Shown here: positions 53,366-64,000 of the stretch, piece after piece
Numbering within the stretch: position 1 is the stretch's first letter
How the letters are laid out: each line of letters opens with the position of its first letter
Assembly (NCBI GenBank): GCA_945871425.1
Contig: CAMBVS010000013.1
Location: 1 to 64,000 of the forward strand
DNA from: Rhizobium sp. Q54
GTDB lineage: Bacteria > Pseudomonadota > Alphaproteobacteria > SHVZ01
DNA: 64,000 nt
Direction of reading: 5' to 3'
Translations under genes and position numbers: made by a program
Notes under the pieces: model-generated
Database searches by the model: none
The model's input: only the letters and a program-made list of their open reading frames with translations
What the model was told of the DNA's origin: nothing

Positions 53366-54681
53366 GCCGGCCGCCCGGCCTCATCGTCGCCGCGGCGGCG
53401 TCGGGCGCCGGCAAGACGACGCTGACGCTGGGCCTGCTGCGCCACCTTGCGCGGACGGGCCTGCGCGCCGCCTCGGCCAAGATGGGGCCCGACTACATCG
53501 ACCGCGAGTTCCATGCCGCCGCCAGCGGCCGTGACTGCCTCAACCTCGATCCCTGGGCGATGCGCCCGGACACGCTCGCCGGCACCGTCGCCGCGGTCGA
53601 GGCCGGTGCCGATCTGGTGATCTGCGAAGGCGTCATGGGCCTTTTCGACGGCATCGGTGCGGCCGGCGAGGGCTCGACCGCGACGCTGGCCGAGGTCACC
53701 GGCTGGCCGGTGGTAGTCGTGCTCGACATCCGCGGACAGGCGGCGACGGCCGCGGCGGTTCTGTCCGGCCTCGCGCGGCATCGCCCGGGCCTTCGTGTCG
53801 CCGGCGTCATCCTCAACCGCGCCGGCTCGCCGGCCCATGGCGAGACCGTCGCCGAGGCCTGCCGGATCGCTCTGCCGGAGGTGGCGGTGCTCGGATGCAT
53901 CCTGCGATCGCCCGCGCTCGAGCGGCCGGAGCGGCATCTGGGGCTGGTGCAGGCGCGCGAGCACGGCGACCTCGCACGGTTTCTCGATCATGCCGCCGAT
54001 GCGGTCGCCGGCGCTCTCGACCTTCCGGCGCTGCGGGCTCTCGCCTGTCCCGCGACGCTTGCCGCCGCGCCGCCGCCGTCGCCGCTGCCGCCGCTCGGCC
54101 AGCGCATCGCCGTCGCCGACGACCTCGCCTTCGCCTTCGCCTATCCGGCGATCCTGGACGGCTGGCGCCGGGCCGGCGCCGAGGTTGCGCCGTTCTCGCC
54201 GCTCGCCGGCGAGGCGCCGTCGGACGACGCCGACGCCGTCTTCCTTCCTGGCGGATACCCGGAGCTGCATGCCGGGCGGCTGGCGGCGACCGCCGCCTGG
54301 CGTGACGGTCTCGCCCGAGCGGCGGCGCACGGGGCGGCGATCTATGGCGAGTGCGGCGGCTACATGGCGCTCGGCCGCGGGCTGGTCGATGCCGCCGGCG
54401 CCCGCCACGCCATGGCCGGGCTGCTGCCGGTCGAGACCTCCTTCGCCCGAAGGAAGCTGCATCTGGGCTATCGCCGGATGCGGGCGCTCGCGGCGACGCC
54501 GCTCGGGCCCGTCGGCGTCGGCTTCCGCGGCCATGAGTTCCACTACGCCACGGTGGTCGAGGAAGGCCCCGGCGACGCCCTGTTCCAGGCCGCGGATGCG
54601 AGCGGCAGGGCGATCGGCCCGGCGGGCCGACGGGACGGCGCGGTCTTCGGCTCGTTTCTGCATCTGATCGACCGGGCTTGA
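53362..54681 (+). CDS. cobB: Cobyrinate a,c-diamide synthase
   Basis: CobB/CbiA amidates carboxylates a and c of (hydrogeno)byrinate in cobalamin synthesis. The 439-residue product has the P-loop LIVAAAASGAGKTTLTLGLL at its N-terminus, KMGPDYIDREFHAAAS, EGVMGLFDGIG, and the glutaminase half with GGYPELHAGRL, GECGGYMALG (nucleophile Cys) and RGHEFHYATV (His). The GTG at 53362 shares bases with the SCO stop. With cobA it shows at least part of a B12 pathway. Confidence 0.94.
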   Translation: MSRPPGLIVAAAASGAGKTTLTLGLLRHLARTGLRAASAKMGPDYIDREFHAAASGRDCLNLDPWAMRPDTLAGTVAAVEAGADLVICEGVMGLFDGIGAAGEGSTATLAEVTGWPVVVVLDIRGQAATAAAVLSGLARHRPGLRVAGVILNRAGSPAHGETVAEACRIALPEVAVLGCILRSPALERPERHLGLVQAREHGDLARFLDHAADAVAGALDLPALRALACPATLAAAPPPSPLPPLGQRIAVADDLAFAFAYPAILDGWRRAGAEVAPFSPLAGEAPSDDADAVFLPGGYPELHAGRLAATAAWRDGLARAAAHGAAIYGECGGYMALGRGLVDAAGARHAMAGLLPVETSFARRKLHLGYRRMRALAATPLGPVGVGFRGHEFHYATVVEEGPGDALFQAADASGRAIGPAGRRDGAVFGSFLHLIDRA

Positions 54682-54697
54682 GACACGCTCGCCGCCG

Positions 54698-54713
54698 TTT
54701 ACCAATGCTTAAC
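54698..54713 (+). promoter_or_regulatory. CtrA-like binding motif
   Basis: TTTACCAATGCTTAAC fits TTAA-N7-TTAAC except for one base in the left half (TTTA). It lies 90 bp upstream of the histidine kinase start in the cobB-kinase gap. Role inferred from sequence only. Confidence 0.4.
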
Positions 54714-54802
54714 CATGAAAGATGGAGACTGTCTCGGCGGTGATCGACCGGTCGTCCGTCCTGTGGTAACGTCCGATTGCATTTATCGTGAGTTAGAGGC
54801 AT

Positions 54803-55987
54803 TTGAGCGCCACCGCCCCTCTGGCCGTAGCGGCATCGCCGCCCGTTCTTCGGGCGATGGTCGAATTGCACCGGGAAGCGGCGATCGCGGTCGCGGCCGA
54901 CGGCCGGCTTCTTGCCGCCAACAAGCGGGCGATCGTGGAGATCGGGGCGGTCGGAGGCACCGGCAGCCTGTTCGACCTCGCGGCCGAGGAACCGGGCGAG
55001 ATCCGCGACATCCTGAAACGCATCTTCGCCGGGCCGGCGCCGGTGCCGTTCGGCCTGGCGCTCAGGCGCAACGGACACGCGGAGGAGCGCATCCTTCGCG
55101 GCGCCTCGGTCGGCGTGCATGCCGGGCGCGAGGTGGCGCTGCTGGTGATGTCGAGCGCGCTGGCGGATGCGCCCTGGGACCAGGAGGCGCTGCGCGAAAA
55201 GGCGGCCGAGCTGTCGCGCCTCAACCTGCAGTTGGTCGAGGCGAAGCAGCGGGCCGAGGAGGCCAACCACAGCAAGACCGAGTTCCTGGCCCGGGTCAGC
55301 CATGAGCTGCGGACGCCGTTGAACGCCATCATCGGCTTCTCGGAGCTGATGACGTCGGGCATGTTCGGGCCGATCGCGCCCGATCGCTACGCCACCTACG
55401 TCCGCGACATCCTGGTCAGCGGCCGCCACCTGCTCGACCTCGTCAACGACGTGCTCGACCTCTCCAAGGTCGAGGCCGGCAAGATGACGCTGCGCGAGCA
55501 GGTGATCGATCTGGCCCAGCTCGGCGAGCAGATCATCCGCCTGATCGAGCGGGCGGCCGCGGAAAAGGAGCTGACGCTCGAGGTCGCCGCCGCCCCCGGC
55601 CTGCCGCGGATCAGCGCCGATCTCAGGGCGGTCAAGCAGATGCTGCTCAACCCGCTCTCCAACGCCGTCAAGTTCACGCTCCCCCACGGCCGCGTCAGCC
55701 TGATCATGGCGGCGGAGGACGGCCGCGTCACCATCGCCGTCGACGACACCGGCATCGGCATCGCGCCCGAGAACATCGCCGGCTGCTTCCAGCCCTTCGA
55801 CCAGGTCGACAACGTGCTCACCCGCCGCTTCGAGGGCTCCGGCCTCGGGCTCGCCATCACCAAGGCGCTGGTCGAGCTCCACGGCGGCGAGATCCGGCTG
55901 ACCTCGACCGTCGGCGTCGGCACCAATGTGAGGCTGATTTTCCCCAAGGAACGGGCGAGAGCCGGCGGCATCGACGTGCCGAGGTAG
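54803..55987 (+). CDS. Sensor histidine kinase (cytoplasmic, PAS-like input)
   Basis: A 394-residue soluble histidine kinase. A divergent PAS-like input domain occupies residues ~15-120 (HREAAIAVAADGRLLAANKRAIVEIG). A coiled coil leads to the HisKA box FLARVSHELRTPLNAIIGFSELM (H167). The ATPase domain has NPLSNAVKFT (N box; Asn-Pro-Leu in place of Asn-Leu), DDTGIGIAPEN (G1) and GSGLGLAITKALVELHGG (G2). The start is uncertain: TTG 54803 follows AGAGG closely; ATG 54857 lacks a ribosome-binding site. Similar to PleC/DivJ-type kinases in HisKA wording, but no partner response regulator is beside it. Confidence 0.88.
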   Translation: MSATAPLAVAASPPVLRAMVELHREAAIAVAADGRLLAANKRAIVEIGAVGGTGSLFDLAAEEPGEIRDILKRIFAGPAPVPFGLALRRNGHAEERILRGASVGVHAGREVALLVMSSALADAPWDQEALREKAAELSRLNLQLVEAKQRAEEANHSKTEFLARVSHELRTPLNAIIGFSELMTSGMFGPIAPDRYATYVRDILVSGRHLLDLVNDVLDLSKVEAGKMTLREQVIDLAQLGEQIIRLIERAAAEKELTLEVAAAPGLPRISADLRAVKQMLLNPLSNAVKFTLPHGRVSLIMAAEDGRVTIAVDDTGIGIAPENIAGCFQPFDQVDNVLTRRFEGSGLGLAITKALVELHGGEIRLTSTVGVGTNVRLIFPKERARAGGIDVPR

Positions 55988-56150
55988 CTGCGTGTAGATT
56001 GGAACAAGTCGAGCGACAGGAACCTTGCCCGACGCGGGTTATCCCCGGCGCCTGGCGCGGAATCCCCGAGTTCTCGATCGCGGCTCGAATGGTCTCGACG
56101 ACAGATGCCGCCGGCATCGCAGTCGGTCGTCGGCTCGGCTGGAGTGTTCC

Positions 56151-59933
<3,783 letters not shown>

Positions 59934-61150
59934 AGACATAGGCGGCGAGCGTCAGAAGTCCCATCAGGCCGACGAGGCTGGCGAGCGCGCGGGGCGTGCC
60001 GTCGAAGGCGACGGCGACGCCCATGCCGACCGAGGCGCTGGTCAAGGACTGGAAGAAACCCATCAGCGATGACGCGGCGCCGGCCGCGTGCGGGAACGGC
60101 GTCAGCGCGCCGGCGATCGCCTGCGGACCGCTGAGCGCGAAGCAGCACATGTAGAGCATCATCGGCCCGACCAGCGTGACCACATGGACGATGCCGGCCC
60201 AGGCGAACCCCGCCAGCAGCAGTCCCGAGGCGGCGATGCCGATCACGCCGTACTGGAGCGTGCGGTCGAGGCCGATCCGCATGACGATGCGCCCGGAGAT
60301 GGTGTAGCCGATGATGTTGCCGAGCATGACCGCGCCGAAGACGAAGCCGAAATACTGGGTCGGCACCGCCAGCACCTCGATCACGACGAACGACACCCCG
60401 GAGAGATAGGCGCCGAGTCCGCCGAAGAGCGAGCAGTTGACCAGCGTGTAGCCGACGAAGACCCGGCTCCGGACCAGATGCGTGAAGGTCTGCAGCAGAC
60501 GCGTCGGGTGGATCGCCTTCGCGTCCTTGTCGCGGATCGACTCGCCGAGGAACAGCGAGACGAAGACGACGAGGCCGACGCCATAGGCGGTCACGAAGAT
60601 GAAGCTCGCCCGCCAGCCGTAATTCGCCTGCAGCACGCCGCCGATGATCGGCGCCAGGATCGGCCCGAGGCTGAGCACCATGCCCATCAGCGCCAGCATG
60701 CGCGCCGCCGCCTCGCGCTCGTGCAGGTCACGCACCATGGCGCGCGCCAGAACCGGCGCGCAGATCGAGCCGAACACCTGGAGGAAACGGGCCCAGATCA
60801 GCTGCTCGATCGACTCGGCCAGCAGGCAGCCGACCGAGGCGGCGACATAGAGCGAAAGCCCGGCGATCAGGAGCGGGCGGCGGCCGAAGCGGTCTGAGAG
60901 CGGGCCGTAGAACAGCTGGGCGATGGCGCCGCCGAAGAAGGCCGCGCTCAAGGTCAGCTGCACCATCGCCATGTCGACGCCGAAGTCGTCGCGGATCGCC
61001 GGCATCGACGGCAGATAGGTATCGGTGGTGAACGGGCCGACGGCGGTGAGCGCGCCGAGAAGCAGGATCAGCAGCCGGCTGTCGCGATGGAGCATCGTCT
61101 CGTCATCAGGATTGGATTGAGCGCACTCTGCCCGCTCTGCACTGCTCTGT

Positions 61151-61180
61151 CGAAACAAACCCCCTCCCGGCGGGAGCGGG
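61151..61180 (-). terminator. Possible terminator after ridA-type gene
   Basis: On minus, CTCCC and GGGAG form a short GC stem with flanking C/G runs, followed by GGGGTTTGTTT. It lies directly past the RidA stop. The stem is short, so this is a weak call. Confidence 0.45.
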
Positions 61181-61181
61181 C

Positions 61182-61559
61182 CTATGCGTGCAGCGCGGCG
61201 GTGATGATGACCTCGATCAGGTCGCCTTCCGGCATCACCGACTGGACGAAGGAGCGGACGGGGCCCTGGCCGTCCGGCATCCAGGACGCCCAGGCGCGGT
61301 CGAAGGCCGGCTTGTTGTCGTGGTCGGTCACCACGATTTCGGCCTTGACGATGCGCGTGCGGTCGAGGCCGGCATCCTTCAGGTATCCCTCGAGCACGTT
61401 CAGCGCGGCCAGCGTCTGGCCGGCGATGTCGAGCGACTTGTCGGGCGATGTCGCCACCGCCCAGAGGAAGCCGCCGCCGCCCGGCAGGCGATGGATCGCG
61501 ACGGCCGACTTGCTGGGCAGCGTCTTGTTGGGGATGCGGCTGATGTCGCTGGCGGTCAT
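61182..61559 (-). CDS. RidA family protein
   Basis: A 125-residue RidA/YjgF/UK114 protein; RidA deaminates reactive enamine/imine intermediates from PLP enzymes. The C-terminal half carries VKAEIVVTDHDNKPAFDRAWASWMPDGQGPVRSFVQSVMPEGDLIEVIITAAL, with the expected EGDLIEVEI-type end. The key Arg of archetypal RidA lies in the PVRSFV area, and the substrate may differ as in RidA subfamilies 4-7. The start is ATG 61559 next to the divergent cyclase gene; the long upstream frame is not homologous. Confidence 0.9.
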   Translation of the reverse strand: MTASDISRIPNKTLPSKSAVAIHRLPGGGGFLWAVATSPDKSLDIAGQTLAALNVLEGYLKDAGLDRTRIVKAEIVVTDHDNKPAFDRAWASWMPDGQGPVRSFVQSVMPEGDLIEVIITAALHA

Positions 61560-61580
61560 GGTCGGGTTCTCTCCCTTGCG

Positions 61581-62933
61581 ATGGATTTGAGCGATACTGC
61601 GCCGATGGCGACCATACCTCCATCCGCCGCCGAGACCGCCGAGGTGGAAGCCGACCTGGCGGCGGCGGAACGCGCCGGGCTTCGGCTGGCGCTGATCGGC
61701 CGGACGCTGGCGCTGCTGCCGTTCGCCGTCCTGTACGGCTGGGTCGGCGCGCAGAGGGACAGCGTCCAGGGCGTGACGCTCATCTCGCTGTTCATCCTGG
61801 CCGGGCTCGTGCACCTGGTTCTGGTCCAGACCCGGCGCGAGCGCCCGTGGCATCGCTACGCCTTCCTCGCCCTCGATGCCATCGGCCTCGGCGTGCTGGC
61901 GGTGAACGCGCCGCTCAGCCCGGGCGGCGCCGGCGAGGTGCCGCAGATCCTGGTCTTCCGCGCCTATGGCGTCCACTTCCTGTTCCTGTTCCTGGCCGTG
62001 GCGGCGCTGTCGCTGTCGCCGCGCCTGGTGCTGTTCGCCGGTGCCGCGGTGGTGACCACGCTCTGGGGTGCGTACCTCTGGATCGTCTCCGGGATGGAGC
62101 GCACGCTCACCTGGGGCGACCTGCCGGTGGCCGCCGACCGCGACACCTTCGTCAAGGTCCTGCTCGACCCGGATTTCATCGGGCTCGGCAGCCGGGTCGT
62201 GGAGAGCATGGTGATCCTCGCGACCTCCGGCCTGCTCGCCGTCGCCGTGCACCGGGCCCGCAACGTCGTGCGCGCGCGTGCCGCCGTCGAACGCCGGCGC
62301 CAGCGCATCCAGGCGGTGTTCGGCCAATACGTGCCGCCGGAGGTCGCCGGCTCGATCCTCGCCAACCGGTCGGCGCTGGCGCCCCAGACCCGGGACGCCA
62401 GCATCCTGTTCGCCGACATCGAGGGTTTCACCCGCCTCTCCGAGCGGCGGGAGCCGGCCGAGGTCATCGAGCTCCTGAACGCCTTCTTCGACGCGGCGAC
62501 CGAGGTGATCGGCGCCTATCGCGGTGTGGTCATCAGCTTCGTCGGCGACGCCGTCATCGCCGCCTTCAACACGCCGATCGAGCTTGCCAACCACGCCGCC
62601 TGGGCGACCCGTGCCGGCCAGGCGCTGCTGGCGCTGGTCGCCGGGCGCGACTTCGGCGGCGAGACGATCCGCCTTCGTGTCGGCATCGCCACCGGGCCGG
62701 TCGCCTCGGGCAGCGTCGGCGGCCAGCGCCGCCAGACCTGGACCGTCTATGGCGACACGGTCAACCTGGCCCAGCGCGTCGAGGGCCTGAACCGCGACTT
62801 CCGCACGCGGCTCCTGGTCAGCGAGCAGACCGCGGAGGCGGCCCGGGCGGAGATCGACTTCCGCGAGATCGGCACCACCCCGGTGCGCGGCCGCGACGGT
62901 ACGGTCCGCCTGTTCACGGTGGCGGAGGAATGA
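61581..62933 (+). CDS. Membrane class III adenylate/guanylate cyclase
   Basis: A 450-residue integral-membrane cyclase. Four to six hydrophobic segments (LALLPFAVLYGWVGA, GVTLISLFILAGLVHLVLV, YAFLALDAIGLGVLAV, YGVHFLFLFLAVAALSL and others) make up the N-terminal half. A linker with FGQYVPPEVAGSIL leads to the catalytic domain: SILFADIEGFTRLSERREP (first metal Asp), GVVISFVGDAVIAAFNTP (second metal Asp) and TWTVYGDTVNLAQRVEGLN. It would produce cAMP or cGMP. ATG 61581 gives the longer form; ATG 61605 is equally possible. Divergent from the RidA gene by 21 bp. Confidence 0.9.
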   Translation: MDLSDTAPMATIPPSAAETAEVEADLAAAERAGLRLALIGRTLALLPFAVLYGWVGAQRDSVQGVTLISLFILAGLVHLVLVQTRRERPWHRYAFLALDAIGLGVLAVNAPLSPGGAGEVPQILVFRAYGVHFLFLFLAVAALSLSPRLVLFAGAAVVTTLWGAYLWIVSGMERTLTWGDLPVAADRDTFVKVLLDPDFIGLGSRVVESMVILATSGLLAVAVHRARNVVRARAAVERRRQRIQAVFGQYVPPEVAGSILANRSALAPQTRDASILFADIEGFTRLSERREPAEVIELLNAFFDAATEVIGAYRGVVISFVGDAVIAAFNTPIELANHAAWATRAGQALLALVAGRDFGGETIRLRVGIATGPVASGSVGGQRRQTWTVYGDTVNLAQRVEGLNRDFRTRLLVSEQTAEAARAEIDFREIGTTPVRGRDGTVRLFTVAEE

Positions 62934-62939
62934 GCCGTC

Positions 62940-62984
62940 ACCCCCACCCCGCTCCCGTTCGTGGGGGAGGGTCGGGGTGGGGGG
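62940..62984. repeat. Intergenic palindromic repeat, copy 5
   Basis: ACCCCCACCCCGCTCCCG and GTGGGGGAGGGTCGGGGTGGGG fold back on one another. The wording GGGGGAGGGT-GGGGTGGGGG matches copies 1-3. It lies between the convergent cyclase and MetE-like genes. Confidence 0.7.
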
Positions 62985-62994
62985 CCTTCGCGGC

Positions 62995-64000
62995 TCAGCC
63001 GTTCCAGAGTTTCCGCGACGCCTTCGCCGCGCCCTCGGCCATCGCCTCGAGCTTCATCCAGACGATGTCGGGGTCGACCACGGTCCAGTCGGCGACGGTG
63101 GCGAAGCCGCAATCTGTCCCGGCGATCACACGCTCGCGCCCGACCACGTCGGCGAAGCGGACCAGGCGCTCGGCCACCAGGTCGGGATGCTCGACGAAGT
63201 TGGTGCTGCTGTCGATCACGCCGGGGATGATGACGCGGTCGTCGGGCAGCCTGATGTCGTCGCGGAACACGGTCCACTCATGCGCGTGCCGCGGATTGGC
63301 GGCCTCGAAGGAAATGGCGCCGGCGTCGATTTGCAAGACCGTCGGCAGGATGCGCACCAGCGGGATGTCGTGGGTGTGGGGGCCCTCGTAGTTGCCCCAG
63401 CAGAGATGCAGGCGCACGCGCTCCCTGGGGATGCCGGCAAGCGCCGCGTTCAGCGCTGCGACATGGCTCTCCAGGCGCTTCAGGAACTCGGCCTCGGGAA
63501 GATCCGCATACATGGTGTGGCGGCCGGCGCCGAGATCGGGGCTGTCGATCTGCAGGTAATGCCCAGCCTCGATGATGCGCCGGTATTCGGTCGCCATCGC
63601 CTCCGACAGCGCCGAAAGATAGGCGTCGTCGTTCGGGTAGTAGCGGTTCGGCTGGAACAGCGAGATGACGCCGGGCGCCGCCGCGTTCATGAAGCTCTGC
63701 GTGTAGCCGCTCGCTTTCAGCGCCTTCCCGAAACGCGCGAGGTCGTCCTCCAGCGGCTGCGTGGTGCGGACATGGATGGCGCCGGTGCAGCAGGGCCGCT
63801 TCAACGTCGGCGTGCCGCCGCTTGCGGCCAGCCGCTTCATGTAGCGCGGCACCTCCAGCAGATCGCTCGGCACCCGCCTCGGGCTGTCGCCGGAGAAGCC
63901 GGTCAGCCTTTCTGCGACATAGGTCGAATAGCTGATCTTGCTCATCTCGCCATCCGACGGGATGTCGACGCCGGCCTTTTTCTGCCGGGCGACGATGTCC
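62995..64000 (-). CDS. MetE-like (cobalamin-independent methionine synthase C-terminal family), 5' end outside
   Basis: A protein of the MetE C-terminal barrel (UROD/MetE-like) family; the frame stays open to the window edge, so the N-terminus is missing (335 codons present). KRPCCTGAIHV, QSFMNAAAPGVISLFQPNRYYPND, YLQIDSPDL, the zinc site LHLCWGNYEGPHTHD with Cys, and GTDCGFATV with the second zinc Cys are visible. Such stand-alone barrels methylate homocysteine-like thiols with non-folate donors, or handle other methyl groups. The ATG at 63945 is internal: homologous-looking frame (KKAGVDIPSDGE) continues upstream of it. Confidence 0.88.
   Translation of the reverse strand, partial: DIVARQKKAGVDIPSDGEMSKISYSTYVAERLTGFSGDSPRRVPSDLLEVPRYMKRLAASGGTPTLKRPCCTGAIHVRTTQPLEDDLARFGKALKASGYTQSFMNAAAPGVISLFQPNRYYPNDDAYLSALSEAMATEYRRIIEAGHYLQIDSPDLGAGRHTMYADLPEAEFLKRLESHVAALNAALAGIPRERVRLHLCWGNYEGPHTHDIPLVRILPTVLQIDAGAISFEAANPRHAHEWTVFRDDIRLPDDRVIIPGVIDSSTNFVEHPDLVAERLVRFADVVGRERVIAGTDCGFATVADWTVVDPDIVWMKLEAMAEGAAKASRKLWNG

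Overview
The window is a dense, GC-rich stretch of an alphaproteobacterial chromosome. Three things point there: the gene order around the replication origin, cell-cycle genes restricted to alphaproteobacteria (a TrcR/DUF1013 regulator, and the ppsR-hemE junction that carries oriC in Caulobacter and Rickettsia), and GTGA/ATGA stop-start overlaps throughout. The family cannot be fixed by reading alone; the gene set (MlrC peptidase, GFA proteins, SecB, cobalamin genes) suits a Rhodospirillales- or Reyranella-like lineage. No phage, plasmid backbone, IS element or CRISPR array is visible.

Layout. (1) 1-9.8 kb: chromosome-segregation and tRNA-modification block: leuS (5' end off the window), lptE and holA on plus; mnmE, mnmG, rsmG, parA and parB on minus. 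It carries two parS sites, one inside rsmG and one between mnmG and mnmE. (2) 9.8-22 kb: accessory metabolism and repair: a DUF255/thioredoxin-fold protein, ogt, a VanX-like dipeptidase, an FNT transporter, DinB, a truncated HigA-like fragment, prolyl aminopeptidase, an ABC-F protein with an unusual leader, dienelactone hydrolase, quinone reductase, carbonic anhydrase, an MlrC peptidase, a PAS protein and tRNA-Thr(CGT). (3) 22-37 kb: a LysR regulator, OsmC, DUF1127, two GFA-GST pairs, DUF488, a decayed copy of the 3' end of an acyl-CoA synthetase, a Cys-less rhodanese, a chemoreceptor, the intact acyl-CoA synthetase, prpE, trcR, three tandem lipocalin-like genes and a glycosyltransferase-like gene. 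(4) 37-49 kb: the conserved origin neighbourhood: mltA, a Tim44-like gene, secB, dnaQ, coaE, maf, ppsR, [oriC], hemE, hemH, hemJ, rho. A GNAT/DUF1272/BrnTA insert sits between coaE and maf, where aroE is usual. (5) 49-64 kb: HigBA, GST, pyruvate kinase, cobA-SCO-cobB, two histidine kinases (one a large hybrid with three near-identical PAS units), a Bcr/CflA-type exporter, RidA, a class III cyclase, and a MetE-like gene running off the right end.

How it fits together. The 363-bp ppsR-hemE gap is the best oriC candidate: it has a good DnaA box and seven GANTC (CcrM) sites. Flanking genes run away from it on both sides. ParB would load at the two parS sites about 36-38 kb away, and ParA would move the origin. 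hemE-hemH-hemJ forms a heme operon leading to rho. The features most worth experimental follow-up are the putative leader-peptide attenuator upstream of the ABC-F gene, the rearranged origin neighbourhood, the 402-bp PAS amplification, and the Lys/Glu-rich insertion in Rho.
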